Below are positions 7,912-16,506 of a stretch of DNA of 64,000 nucleotides, piece after piece. The stretch is taken from contig JAQWPM010000022.1 in assembly GCA_029245345.1 (NCBI GenBank), positions 62,001 to 126,000 of the forward strand, written 5' to 3'. The translations under genes were made by a program, and so were the position numbers. Source of the stretch: Longimicrobiales bacterium. GTDB lineage: Bacteria > Gemmatimonadota > Gemmatimonadetes > Longimicrobiales > Gaopeijiaceae. The stretch's first letter is position 1. Each line of letters opens with the position of its first letter. A model generated the notes under the pieces. It was not told where the DNA came from. It was given only the letters and a program-made list of their open reading frames with translations, and ran no database searches.

Positions 7912-8684
7912 GCCTGATATGGCGTGGTCTCGTATTGGCCGCAGCTTTTCTTGCGGCTGCGGGGCCAATCCGTGCCCAAACCATCTCGGGCTGGATCGTA
8001 GACGAGCAGCGTGGGAGCCCCATCGGGGGGGCGATCGTGACCCTGGTCGACAAAGACGGCGAGCAACACGCCCAGGCCCTGTCCGACATCGCGGGTCGCT
8101 TCACGATCTCTCCTCCCGAAGCCGGGGAGTATCAACTCCGGGCATCACGCATCGGGTACCACGCCGGCCAGTCGCCGCTCTTGGCACTCGAAGCTGACGG
8201 CACTGCCGAACTGGACATGCTCCTTCAGCCCGCCCCGATCGGCCTCGAAGGGCTCAACGTGGCGGTCAATCCATCGGTGGAAGCGGCGGCCCAGCTCGAG
8301 ATTGCCGGACTCCCCATCCGAGACCTTGGCAATCGTTGGATAGACCGCGCGGACATCGAAGCCGTCCAGGTGAAACGCGACGTGGGCAGTGTTCTGGAAT
8401 GGCAGGGACTCGGGGGCGTACGCGTGATCCGCCCTGAGGCCACGACCACGGGCAGCGACCCGATCGGGCTGTGCATCAGCATGAGCCGCGCCAACACGTT
8501 CGGCGGCGCGAAACGATGCGCGCTTGTGGTCGTCGACGGTCTGGCCTGGAACAACATCGAGGCTCTTCACATCGATCCGAATACAGTCGATGCCATGGCG
8601 CTGCTCCTCCCCACGGAAGGCGCCGTCATGTACGGGACGCGTGGCGAAGCGGGCGTACTGATGCTCTGGACCAAGCGCCGCTAG
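7908..8684 (+). CDS. Exported carboxypeptidase-regulatory-like domain protein
   Basis: 258 residues from a GTG start that overlaps the preceding TGA (GTGA). A signal peptide ends near IRAQ. Residues 27-110 form one carboxypeptidase-regulatory-like beta-sandwich (ISGWIVDEQRGSPIGGAIVT, with GRFTISPPEAGEYQLRASRI). The C-terminal part (RVIRPE, VVVDGLAWNN, GTRGEAGVLMLWTKRR) resembles the plug domain of a TonB-dependent receptor but lacks a barrel. No catalytic residues are seen. Probably a periplasmic or surface binding protein; the ligand is unknown. Confidence 0.85.
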   Translation: MSLIWRGLVLAAAFLAAAGPIRAQTISGWIVDEQRGSPIGGAIVTLVDKDGEQHAQALSDIAGRFTISPPEAGEYQLRASRIGYHAGQSPLLALEADGTAELDMLLQPAPIGLEGLNVAVNPSVEAAAQLEIAGLPIRDLGNRWIDRADIEAVQVKRDVGSVLEWQGLGGVRVIRPEATTTGSDPIGLCISMSRANTFGGAKRCALVVVDGLAWNNIEALHIDPNTVDAMALLLPTEGAVMYGTRGEAGVLMLWTKRR

Positions 8685-8749
8685 CCACTGATGCTGGCCG
8701 GGACCCCGCCCTCACCGTAGGCTGGGACCATCCTAACCCGGAGCTTCTT

Positions 8750-9727
8750 ATGCATCGTATGACCCTCCTTCTTTCTACAGCCATCCTCGTCGCCGGCTGC
8801 CAACCCGCCACCGACAGTGCCTCCACCGCAGACGGCCCGGATCCGACTCCATGGGACTGGTCTGAGGAGACGGTCCGCAGTGCGGTGAACCAAGTCCGAG
8901 CCGGCCGTGACCTGAACCCTGACGAGTGGCCTGGCGGCGCGCGCGTGGCGGTTCTCCTCTCGTTCGACGTCGACAACGAGACGGTTCAGGGCCTACGCGA
9001 CGGAGTGGTGAGTGTCGGCCCGCTGTCCCAAGGCCAGTACGGGTCCCGAGTGGCGCTTCCTCGAGTGGTGAAACTGTTGGATGCCGAGGGGGTCCCGGCC
9101 TCGTTCTTCTTCCCTGCATGGAGCCTGAAGCTCGCGCCGGAACAGGCCGAGGTGATCAACGCGTCAGGTATGCACGAGATCGCGGTCCATGGATGGATCC
9201 ACGAACGCAACTCCGAACTCGACGCCCCGACAGAAGAACGTTTGCTCGTTCAGGCCATAGAGAGCATCGAGGAGATCACGGGCCGCCGGCCGGTGGGGTA
9301 CCGCGCCCCGTCCTGGAATTTCTCTCCGAACACGCTCGACATCGTGAGACGGCTGGGCCTTCTGTACGAATCGTCACTCATGGCAGACGACCGTCCGTAC
9401 GAACTCGTCGCGGACGGCGTACCGACCGGTATGGTCGAGCTGCCCGTGGAGTGGATCCTCGATGACGCGCCGCTCTTCAACCCACGCGGTGACAGCTATG
9501 CGTCGCCCCGCGACGTGATGCAGGTCTGGATCGATGAATTCGACAAGGCCTGGGAAGAAGGCACGATGTTCCTCCTCACCATGCATCCGCACATAAGCGG
9601 ACACCGGTCGCGCATCGTGGCGCTCGAGGGACTCATCGAGCACATGAAAGCCAAGGGCGGCGTCTGGTTCGGGACACATGAAGAAGCGGCCCTGTATGTG
9701 CGCGAGCAGGCGGGAATGAACGAGTGA
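8750..9727 (+). CDS. Polysaccharide deacetylase-family lipoprotein
   Basis: 325 residues. The N-terminus has a lipobox (LLLSTAILVAGC), so it is a lipoprotein. NodB-like features are the Asp pair in LLSFDVDNE, the HGWIHER metal-binding motif, GYRAPSWNFS and a late TMHPH. This composition matches the PgdA/PuuE-like branch of polysaccharide deacetylases, whose members act on peptidoglycan, allantoin or related N-acyl or cyclic amides. The ATG at 8750 has GGAG about 9 bp upstream. The stop overlaps the next start by one base (TGATG), so it is probably translationally coupled to the serine hydrolase. Confidence 0.88.
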   Translation: MHRMTLLLSTAILVAGCQPATDSASTADGPDPTPWDWSEETVRSAVNQVRAGRDLNPDEWPGGARVAVLLSFDVDNETVQGLRDGVVSVGPLSQGQYGSRVALPRVVKLLDAEGVPASFFFPAWSLKLAPEQAEVINASGMHEIAVHGWIHERNSELDAPTEERLLVQAIESIEEITGRRPVGYRAPSWNFSPNTLDIVRRLGLLYESSLMADDRPYELVADGVPTGMVELPVEWILDDAPLFNPRGDSYASPRDVMQVWIDEFDKAWEEGTMFLLTMHPHISGHRSRIVALEGLIEHMKAKGGVWFGTHEEAALYVREQAGMNE

Positions 9728-10881
9728 TGCGTCGGAACTTCGTGCTTGGCAGTGCCCTCGTGCTCGGCGCCTGTATCGCCCCAGCACTGGACGCCACGAA
9801 GCCCTACGTCCCAACGGCGACTTCCTGGGCAGTTCGAACGCCGGGAGAGGCGGGCATGAGCGCCGCGAAGCTCCAAGAGGCCGTCGACTACGCCCTCGCC
9901 CACGAGACCACGCAGATCCCAAACGACCCTGGCGTCTACCTGCGTGACCGCTTTGCAGGCCAGCCATACCAGGACATCGTCGGCCCGACCGCGGAACGGG
10001 GCGGCGTGAACGGTATCGTCCTGAAAGGCGGCTACATCGTCGCCGAGTTTGGCGACACGGACCGTGAGGACATGACCTTCTCCGTAACCAAGTCCTACCT
10101 GTCCACGGTGGCCGGTCTCGCCTTCGATGACGGCCTGATCCGCAATGTGGACGACAACATTGGTGACTACGTGACGGACGGGACCTACTCGGGCACGCAC
10201 AACGCCCAGATCACATGGCACCATCTGCTGCAGCAGACCAGCGAGTGGGAAGGCACGTTGTGGGACAAGCCGGACCAAGCGGACCGGCGCATGGGCATCG
10301 ACCGAGAGCTCCAGACGCCGGGCACGTTCTGGGAATACAACGACGTGCGCGTGAACCTGATGGCGTATTCACTGCTGCATCTCTTCGCGCGTCCGCTCCC
10401 CGAGGTGCTGGAGGAGCGCATCATGGATCGTATCGGCGCATCGGATGACTGGCGCTGGCACGGATACGAGACGTCTTGGACAGAGATCGACGGGCAGCGA
10501 ATGCAGTCCGTGAGCGGCGGCGGTCACTGGGGCGGCGGTTTCATCATCGACACTCGAGACCACGCGCGCTTCGGACTGCTGGCACTTCGTGGCGGCCGGT
10601 GGGGCGGCGAACAGCTGGTATCCAGCGAATGGTTCGACATGGCCACGCGGCCCGCGGACATCCAATCCAACTACGGGTACATGTGGTGGCTGAACACGGA
10701 CCAGGCCCAGCTCCCCTCCGCGCCGGGTTCTGTCTTCTACGCCAACGGTGCGGGCTCCACGAACATCATCTATATAGATCGTGACAACGATCTGGTGACG
10801 GTGACCCGCTGGGTTGACGGCGCGGAACATGTCGACGAATTCATTCGTCTGGTGCTTGAATCGATTGAGGGTGAGGGCTGA
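9727..10881 (+). CDS. Serine hydrolase lipoprotein, beta-lactamase fold
   Basis: 384 residues, lipobox ALVLGAC. The catalytic SxxK is FSVTKSY, and the second motif reads EYNDVRVN, where Tyr-Asn is conserved. A glycine-rich VSGGGHWGGGF stands before the last third, and VFYANGAGSTNIIYID occupies the KTG-equivalent region, so the classical KTG triad is not obvious. This is a PF00144 protein of the 6-aminohexanoate-dimer-hydrolase-like type rather than a resistance beta-lactamase. The ATG at 9727 is used; a GTG one codon upstream is also in frame. Confidence 0.88.
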   Translation: MRRNFVLGSALVLGACIAPALDATKPYVPTATSWAVRTPGEAGMSAAKLQEAVDYALAHETTQIPNDPGVYLRDRFAGQPYQDIVGPTAERGGVNGIVLKGGYIVAEFGDTDREDMTFSVTKSYLSTVAGLAFDDGLIRNVDDNIGDYVTDGTYSGTHNAQITWHHLLQQTSEWEGTLWDKPDQADRRMGIDRELQTPGTFWEYNDVRVNLMAYSLLHLFARPLPEVLEERIMDRIGASDDWRWHGYETSWTEIDGQRMQSVSGGGHWGGGFIIDTRDHARFGLLALRGGRWGGEQLVSSEWFDMATRPADIQSNYGYMWWLNTDQAQLPSAPGSVFYANGAGSTNIIYIDRDNDLVTVTRWVDGAEHVDEFIRLVLESIEGEG

Positions 10882-10900
10882 CCCGCCCGGGACCGAGAAC

Positions 10901-11152
10901 ATGCCGATCTACGACTACATCTGCAGCGACTGCCAAGAAGTGTTCGAAGCGTGGGTGCGAAAAGAGAAAGACGTCCCCGCATGTCCCTCCTGCGAGGGGG
11001 CCAACTTGGAGAAACAGCTCTCCATGCCCCAGGTCCACTCCGCAGGCACAAAGGCGCGCAGCATGAAAGCAGCCAAGAAGCGCGACGCGTCACAGGCTGC
11101 TGAAAATACCTACACGCAACAGCAGTACGAACTGAACCACGACGACCACTAA
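10901..11152 (+). CDS. FmdB-family zinc ribbon protein
   Basis: 83 residues. The sequence starts MPIYDYICSDCQEVFEAWV and continues with CPSC, giving the two CxxC knuckles of the FmdB/CxxC-CxxC-SSSS regulatory family. The C-terminal half is Lys/Gln/Ser-rich and probably disordered. The role is unknown; family members were linked to amidase/formamidase regulation and to ribosome-associated zinc ribbons. Last gene of the plus-strand run that begins with PhzF, 19 bp after the serine hydrolase. Confidence 0.88.
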   Translation: MPIYDYICSDCQEVFEAWVRKEKDVPACPSCEGANLEKQLSMPQVHSAGTKARSMKAAKKRDASQAAENTYTQQQYELNHDDH

Positions 11153-11155
11153 GAG

Positions 11156-11554
11156 TTAGACGACCTCTGGCCCCATCGCCTGAGTGATGGCGGCGGTCAC
11201 GCGCTCAATCGGAGGCGCCCCCACCAACGCGTCGCCGTTCCGGTAGACACGGCATCGCGGTCCCTGCGCTGGATCCCGCGGAGTCCATTGATGGGGGCCG
11301 GGGGCTACGTCTTCCCCGTTCACCAAAATGCTCGGTGACCCCAACCCCAGAACACGGGGCGGGCACTCGGCGTCCTCGCTGTTCCACTCGGTCCACACGG
11401 CCGGGATCTCACTCTCGCGACACGCAGCGGCGAGTACTTCACGCGCGAGGTCGACGTTGGGACAGCCCGGATCGTAGACGAGGTCGATTTGCAGACGGAG
11501 GGCCAGTTGAGGCTCCGGGGTGGCGAGTCTTCCTACAGATCTGCAACCTAGCAG
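11156..11554 (-). CDS. Small thioredoxin-fold protein, start codon unclear
   Basis: The frame encodes IDLVYDPGCPNVDLAREVLA, then LGLGSPSILVNGEDVAP, then CRVYRNGDALVGAPPIERV. This is the layout of small thioredoxin-like proteins with a CP motif and a cis-Pro loop (GSP). No ATG, GTG or TTG lies upstream of the conserved N-terminus before the stop at 11555-11557. The first GTG (11398) falls inside the domain. Either a CTG start is used or the 5' end has decayed. It is convergent with the FmdB gene, with 3 bp between the two stops. Confidence 0.55.
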   Translation of the reverse strand: MLGCRSVGRLATPEPQLALRLQIDLVYDPGCPNVDLAREVLAAACRESEIPAVWTEWNSEDAECPPRVLGLGSPSILVNGEDVAPGPHQWTPRDPAQGPRCRVYRNGDALVGAPPIERVTAAITQAMGPEVV

Positions 11555-11585
11555 TCACTCGATCCCCCCGCCCGCATTTTCGCTC

Positions 11586-12971
11586 ATGCACACCATCGTC
11601 CCCGCCACACGCATTCTCGCTGCTGCTGCCGTGCTCACGACGCTGCTCGCCGTACGGCCGCTGCAAGCGCAGACCCCGGAGCAGAAGTACACGGACTGGG
11701 CCCGTCTCGACTTCAGGCCACAGGAGTACGAGTTCCGCCGGGACCGGCTCACGGATCACATCAGAGAGTCGGGCGGCGGGATTCTCCTGATCCCCGGTGG
11801 GGACGGAGCGCCCCACGGCGGCACCTTCCGGCAGCTGGACGATTTCTGGTATCTGACGGGACTGGAAGTGCCGGGCTCCATGTTGGTGCTGGACTCGAAT
11901 CCGCCCGGTGGCTCAGCCACCCTCTTCATGCCGGCGCGAGACGCCCGCTTCGAGAACCCTGGCCGGCGAAACGACTTCCCTGGGCGTCCCCTGCTTAACG
12001 ACTACGAGCTACGCGGCATTGCTGGCATAGGAACGTATCGGGACATCTCGGAGTTCGATGCGTTCCTCCGTGAACGGATCGCCGCGGGCACACCCCTGCG
12101 GGTGAACTCGGGTCGGGTGGGCGAGGTCCCCGCCCCGGAACCACCTCTTCTGGGCGTGATGGACCCGATCGCATCAATGATCTTCCGGCTGCGCGCCGAC
12201 TATCCCGGCGCCGACTTCATCAACGCATTCGAGTCGATGGCACGGGTGCGGATGATCAAGAGTCCGGCGGAGACCCAGCACATGCAGATCGCAGCGGACG
12301 CCACGATGGCTGGTATCCGGGCGGGCGCGGATCGTGTGAGAGCGGGTGTAGACGAACGGACCATCCAAGGCGCGTTCGAAGAGGCGTGCCGTGCGTTCGG
12401 CTCCGCCGCGATTCCGTTCACCCCCATCATCAAGTCCGGCCCGAACAGCCTGTGGCCATGGCGCGTGCTCGCTGCTCACTACGACCGCAGGAACCGGCCT
12501 ATGGAGAGTGACGAGTTAGTGATTCTCGACGTGGGCTGCGAAGTCGACGGGTACATCAGCGACGTGGGTCGGACCTTCCCGGTCGGGGGCACGTTTACTG
12601 ACATCCAGCGCGAGAAGATGTTGGTGAGCACGAACGCGGCAGATGCCATCATCGCGGCCGTTCGGCCAGGCGTGACGTTGGCTGAGCTCACCGCCATCGC
12701 GTACGAGAACATCCCGGACCACGAAGAGCAGTACATGCAGACCCCGTCTTTCTTCGGGCATCACATCGGGATGTCCTCCGGGGACCCGGCCCTGATGGAC
12801 ATCCCGCTTGAGGCGGGTATGGTCTTCACCGTTGAGCCCTGGTATTACAACCACGACATCGACATCGCGGTCTTCGTAGAAGACGTGATCCTTGTCACGG
12901 AGGACGGAGCCGAAGTGCTCACTTCCGCACTCCCCCGCACACCCGAAGAACTCGAGGCGATGATCCGATGA
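11586..12971 (+). CDS. Exported M24 Xaa-Pro aminopeptidase
   Basis: 461 residues with a signal peptide ending at LQAQ. An N-terminal creatinase/aminopeptidase-P domain is followed by a pita-bread domain with the expected metal ligands: Asp and Asp in ILDVGCEVDGYISDVGRTFP, His in FFGHHIGMSSGDP, Glu in FTVEPWYY and Glu in FVEDVILVTEDG. It removes N-terminal residues before proline, here outside the cytoplasm. The ATG at 11586 is chosen because it begins the signal peptide. The stop overlaps the next gene by 4 nt (ATGA). Confidence 0.93.
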   Translation: MHTIVPATRILAAAAVLTTLLAVRPLQAQTPEQKYTDWARLDFRPQEYEFRRDRLTDHIRESGGGILLIPGGDGAPHGGTFRQLDDFWYLTGLEVPGSMLVLDSNPPGGSATLFMPARDARFENPGRRNDFPGRPLLNDYELRGIAGIGTYRDISEFDAFLRERIAAGTPLRVNSGRVGEVPAPEPPLLGVMDPIASMIFRLRADYPGADFINAFESMARVRMIKSPAETQHMQIAADATMAGIRAGADRVRAGVDERTIQGAFEEACRAFGSAAIPFTPIIKSGPNSLWPWRVLAAHYDRRNRPMESDELVILDVGCEVDGYISDVGRTFPVGGTFTDIQREKMLVSTNAADAIIAAVRPGVTLAELTAIAYENIPDHEEQYMQTPSFFGHHIGMSSGDPALMDIPLEAGMVFTVEPWYYNHDIDIAVFVEDVILVTEDGAEVLTSALPRTPEELEAMIR

Positions 12972-13399
12972 GCACCGAAGACCTGACCCATACCGTGGAA
13001 GACGGCGACGGCATTCTCTGCGTTCGTAACCCAGACACCCACCGTGGATGGAACGGGATTCGGTACAAGACGGGCGTCTCGGCGAAAAACGTGGGAGCCA
13101 AGAAGCTCTCGATGAACGTCGCCACCGTGCCGCCGGGGGCGTGCGCCTACGCGCACATCCACGTGGACTTCGAGGTGATGCTCTTCATTCTTCAAGGCAA
13201 CGTGCGCCACGAGTACGGCGAGAATCTCGAGCAATCCATGGAAAATTCGGCCGGAGACTTCATCTTCATCGAACCTGGAGTGCCGCATGAGGTACTCAAC
13301 CTCAGCGACACAGAGCCCGTGATCGCCGTAGTGGCGAGATCGGACGCGTCGGAGTGGGAGAGCATTAGAGACTATCCGTCGGAGCGTCGGCCGGGCTGA
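12968..13399 (+). CDS. Cupin-domain protein
   Basis: 143 residues, one cupin barrel. Motif 1 is PPGACAYAHIHVDFEVMLFI (metal ligands His-x-His and Glu) and motif 2 is GDFIFIEPGVPHEVLN. Substrate unknown. The start overlaps the peptidase stop by 4 nt, so the two are co-translated. Although it lies near kynureninase, it lacks the size and architecture of 3-hydroxyanthranilate dioxygenase and is on the other strand. Confidence 0.88.
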   Translation: MSTEDLTHTVEDGDGILCVRNPDTHRGWNGIRYKTGVSAKNVGAKKLSMNVATVPPGACAYAHIHVDFEVMLFILQGNVRHEYGENLEQSMENSAGDFIFIEPGVPHEVLNLSDTEPVIAVVARSDASEWESIRDYPSERRPG

Positions 13400-13433
13400 A
13401 GGCGCACGAGGAAGCGAGACCTAAGGAGTGGCA

Positions 13434-13877
13434 ATGAGCGGACGAGTCGAAGCAATCTGGACGAAGCGGTCCAAGGGCGGAGTGATGGACGCGGCACAAA
13501 GCGTCGATGCCCTGGAAGGCAAAGGCATCGAAGGCGACGCCAACTTCGGCGCGACGCGCCAGGTCTCGGTCATCGAGAAAGAAGTCTTTGATCGGATCAA
13601 AGACAGCCTACCCGACTCCGACCCGGCCATGCGCCGGGCGAACATCATGGTCAGCGGCATCCGCCTCGAGAACACACGCGGCCATGTGCTAACCGTGGGC
13701 AGAGTGAAGATCCGTCTACGCGGAGAAACGCGACCCTGCGAACTCATGGACGAGCAGTGCCCAGGACTCCGTGGTACGCTCGACCTGAAGTGGGCCGGTG
13801 GCGCGCACGGCGCGGTGATTCAGAGCGGTTCCATTTCGGTCGGGGACGCCGCGGAGCTAGAAGCGCCCACGGACTGA
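13434..13877 (+). CDS. MOSC-domain protein
   Basis: 147 residues. MOSC core with GDANFGATRQVSVIE and the cysteine motif RPCELMDEQCPGLRG. MOSC domains handle sulfur or molybdenum-cofactor-bound sulfur; stand-alone versions such as YiiM detoxify N-hydroxylated compounds. AAGGAG is 5 bp before the ATG at 13434. It is the last gene of the M24-cupin-MOSC run and is convergent with the kynureninase gene. Confidence 0.88.
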   Translation: MSGRVEAIWTKRSKGGVMDAAQSVDALEGKGIEGDANFGATRQVSVIEKEVFDRIKDSLPDSDPAMRRANIMVSGIRLENTRGHVLTVGRVKIRLRGETRPCELMDEQCPGLRGTLDLKWAGGAHGAVIQSGSISVGDAAELEAPTD

Positions 13878-13903
13878 CGGCCCGGAAACGCTACGGCCGG
13901 TCC

Positions 13904-15088
13904 CTAACGGGGCACGACCTCACGCAACGTCTCCATCGCCTGGACCACCTGCGCGTCGCTCAAGTAAGGGGCAGGACCAAAGCGCAGCCGGTCTCCCCTC
14001 GCGTCCGTGCTCACGCCGTGTTCGCGGAGCGCAACGCTCAGAGCCTCAGCATCCGGAGCCCGCACGGTCAGGAAACCTGCTCGGCTCTCGAGCGGCACCC
14101 CGGCATCGATCGACACCATCGCCGGGTCCAGATCTAGGCTTTCCAATGTCTCAACGAGCAGCCCCACCTGATGCTGGCTGACCGAGCGTAGGAGTTCTGT
14201 CGAGAGCCCCTGCTCCGCAAAGAAATCGAGCACTGCGGCTCCGCGATACTGAGACGTCGGGTCGAACGTGGACCCAGAAAAACGCATGAAGCCCTTTCCG
14301 TAGCGGACTTCGCCCTCGGTCTTCGCGTCCGCCAACTCGGCAAACTCACTGAACCAGCCAGTGATCACAGGGCGCATCTCACAGCCTTCGGGCACCCGCA
14401 TAAAGCAGTTCCCTTCACCGAGCTGCATGTACTTGTAGCCCCCGCCCAGAACAAACGCCTGCTCCATTCCGTCCAACGAAAACGGGACGACACCCAGGGA
14501 GTGGTAGGCATCCACCATCATCTCGGCACCGTGCTTCGTGCATGCAGCCGCTATCTGCTGGAGCTCAGGCACAATGAGACCGGTGCCGAACAACACGGAC
14601 GAGACGAGTACACACGAGGTGCGGTCGTCCACCTGGTCCGCCAGTCGTTCGGACAGCGTGTCCAGCGGATCCGCCGCCACCTTCACAACCTCAATGCCTT
14701 CCTCAGCCAAGCGATCGACCTGCCTGCGGATCGTGTGGAATTCGCCGTCTGTCGTGACAATACGCGGTCGCTCCCGGAGCGGCAGCGCAGACAGGAACCG
14801 CAGCAGCAATGCATGGGTGTTCGAGTCCAGGGTAATGTCTCCGGAGCAACCTCCTAACCGCTCACGGTACCCTTCACCAACACGCGCCCACTTCGCGGTC
14901 GCCGCGTCCCACTTCTGATCCACGAACTCAGCAGCATCCGACCACGCCTGCTTTTGGCCTTCGAATCCGGCGTCCGGCCACGCTTGGTGTGAATGCCCCG
15001 TGAGAAGCAGTCGCTCCGAGACCCGGAACGCCGAGTAATAGGGCGCCAGGGCATTGGGAGATGAATGGAGCTCGCCAAGAGAGATCAC
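13904..15088 (-). CDS. Kynureninase-like fold-type I PLP enzyme
   Basis: 394 residues from a GTG at 15088. PLP motifs are VDAYHSLG (Asp193) and GGGYKYMQLGEGN (Lys219, the Schiff-base lysine). The GTG overlaps the stop of tryptophan 2,3-dioxygenase by 4 nt, so both proteins are made from one message. That makes kynureninase (L-kynurenine to anthranilate and alanine) the most economical assignment. The N-terminus differs from classical kynureninases, which carry a YLDGNSLG-like block; here the corresponding stretch is LLLTGHSHQAWPD. A related class V aminotransferase or desulfurase-like role remains possible. Confidence 0.8.
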   Translation of the reverse strand: MISLGELHSSPNALAPYYSAFRVSERLLLTGHSHQAWPDAGFEGQKQAWSDAAEFVDQKWDAATAKWARVGEGYRERLGGCSGDITLDSNTHALLLRFLSALPLRERPRIVTTDGEFHTIRRQVDRLAEEGIEVVKVAADPLDTLSERLADQVDDRTSCVLVSSVLFGTGLIVPELQQIAAACTKHGAEMMVDAYHSLGVVPFSLDGMEQAFVLGGGYKYMQLGEGNCFMRVPEGCEMRPVITGWFSEFAELADAKTEGEVRYGKGFMRFSGSTFDPTSQYRGAAVLDFFAEQGLSTELLRSVSQHQVGLLVETLESLDLDPAMVSIDAGVPLESRAGFLTVRAPDAEALSVALREHGVSTDARGDRLRFGPAPYLSDAQVVQAMETLREVVPR

Positions 15089-15876
15089 AACTGGGACCGG
15101 ATCTCCCAGAGGTCCGGGAACGCCGGGCTGTTGAGCGTAGTGCGCAGGTACTTGGACCCTGCAGATCCGCCCGTCCCATGCTTCATCCCAATCGTGCGCT
15201 CGACCATTTTTACGTGGCGGTAGCGCCACTCCTGCACGCCCTCATCCAGGTCTACAAGGCGCTCGCACAGGTCGGCGTTGGCGGGATCCTCTCGATAAAT
15301 CTTCACCAGAACAGCCTGCACCGCCTCGGACGCCTCGATCGGGGCCGTCACGTCACGCTCGAGCTGGTCGGCTGGTATGTCGTACCCCACCCCTGCGAGG
15401 TACCGGATCACATAGTCCCAGATCGTCGGCGCTTTCCACCGTTTATCGAGACCGGCGCGGGCGCGCGTTCCCTCGGCGAAGCGGTCCAGAGATGCCCGTG
15501 TCTTCCTGCCCAGAGCGAATTCGAAGGCCCGGAACTGATCCGACTGAAAGCCGCTCGCGCTCTCGAGGCGCTCCCGGAACGTCCGAAACTCCGTCGGCGT
15601 CATCGTCTCGAGAATGTCCAACTGCGCGACCAAGACTTTCAGAATGGTCAGCACCCGCTTGAGCGTGTGCAGCGCCCTCGCGGCATCACCTTCTGAAAGA
15701 AGCCGGCAGCAATAGTCGAGCTCATGAAGGATCACCTTGAACCAGAGCTCATAGACCTGATGAATGACGATGAAGAGCATCTCGTCGTGCTCCACTTCGT
15801 CACGCGGCTGCTGGAGGTTCAGCAGCTCGTCGATCTTCAGATACTTACCGTATGTGACCGCTTCAGACATCGACAT
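15085..15876 (-). CDS. kynA: Tryptophan 2,3-dioxygenase
   Basis: 263 residues. Family blocks: EMLFIVIHQVYELWFK (active-site His39), WRYRHVKMVER (heme-ligating His) and GTGGSAGSKYLRTT, which binds the substrate carboxylate/amine. It opens the indole ring to N-formylkynurenine. The start at 15876 gives MSMSEAVTYGKYL; an ATG two codons later is equally possible, and a frame extending to 15936 has an unconserved extension. No strong ribosome binding site is seen. It is first in a two-gene unit with the kynureninase-like gene. Confidence 0.94.
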   Translation of the reverse strand: MSMSEAVTYGKYLKIDELLNLQQPRDEVEHDEMLFIVIHQVYELWFKVILHELDYCCRLLSEGDAARALHTLKRVLTILKVLVAQLDILETMTPTEFRTFRERLESASGFQSDQFRAFEFALGRKTRASLDRFAEGTRARAGLDKRWKAPTIWDYVIRYLAGVGYDIPADQLERDVTAPIEASEAVQAVLVKIYREDPANADLCERLVDLDEGVQEWRYRHVKMVERTIGMKHGTGGSAGSKYLRTTLNSPAFPDLWEIRSQL

Positions 15877-16049
15877 GCTGGTTTGGAGTGCGTTTTCCGA
15901 TGCCCAAAAATGGCGAAAAGAGGACACGCTCGCCACGGGACGGGCACAAAAACAGCCCCCCTAAGGTGTCTAGTCTGTGGCTTCTCTCTCCCCTTCGCCC
16001 GGTATTTGAAGGTATGGACCTTCGGACCAAGCTCGTATTCGCGCTCGTG

Positions 16050-16503
16050 CGGTGTCGCGGGTCAGCATGTTTTCGCTGGGCCTGCTGACGTACCGCCCTG
16101 CGCGTGATGTATGGCGCGCCAGGGCCATCGGGACCGGTGAACGGTTCGGCATCTCGAACCCAGTGATCGGCCTGACCGTCATCGCGATGAGCACCTCGGC
16201 ACCCGAACTCTTAACGATCTTAGTGGCCGCCGCGAAGCGCCAGGCGGACGTCGTAGTCGGGAACGTGATCGGGAGCAACGTCCTCAACAGCCTGGGTATC
16301 ATGGGTGCGTCGTCGCTCGCCAGCCTCCGAGGACTCACGGTCCCAGCCCACGTCATGGCGGTGGACATTCCGCTCATGCTCGCCGGAGCGGAATGTCGAC
16401 CGTCGTCACCATGCGGAAGATGTCGATCGGCCAAAGGCTGGGCGGAGCCATGCTCGGCATCTATCTGATGTACTTCTTCCTGCTGATGACCGGCAGGGCC
16501 TAG
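16050..16503 (+). pseudogene. Degraded CaCA-family Na+/Ca2+ antiporter
   Basis: One frame reads AIGTGERFGISNPVIGLTVI then AMSTSAPELLTILVAAAKRQ and VVVGNVIGSNVLNSLGIMGA. These are the alpha-repeat and the following helix of a potassium-dependent or YrbG-like cation/calcium exchanger. After residue 113 the reading continues only in another frame (GQRLGGAMLGIYLMYFFLLM, stop at 16501-16503). The whole N-terminal alpha-repeat is missing. One frameshift plus a missing half make this a pseudogene. It runs convergent to the adjacent operon, ending 4 bp from the next stop. Confidence 0.75.
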
Positions 16504-16506
16504 GGC

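Noticed and set aside
9727-10881. A resistance-type beta-lactamase
   Set aside because: SxxK is present but the KTG-like third motif is not, and the lipoprotein architecture is typical of esterase/amide-hydrolase relatives.
12968-13399. Cupin as 3-hydroxyanthranilate 3,4-dioxygenase in the kynurenine pathway
   Set aside because: It is on the other strand, co-translated with an M24 peptidase, and lacks the length and C-terminal features of that dioxygenase.
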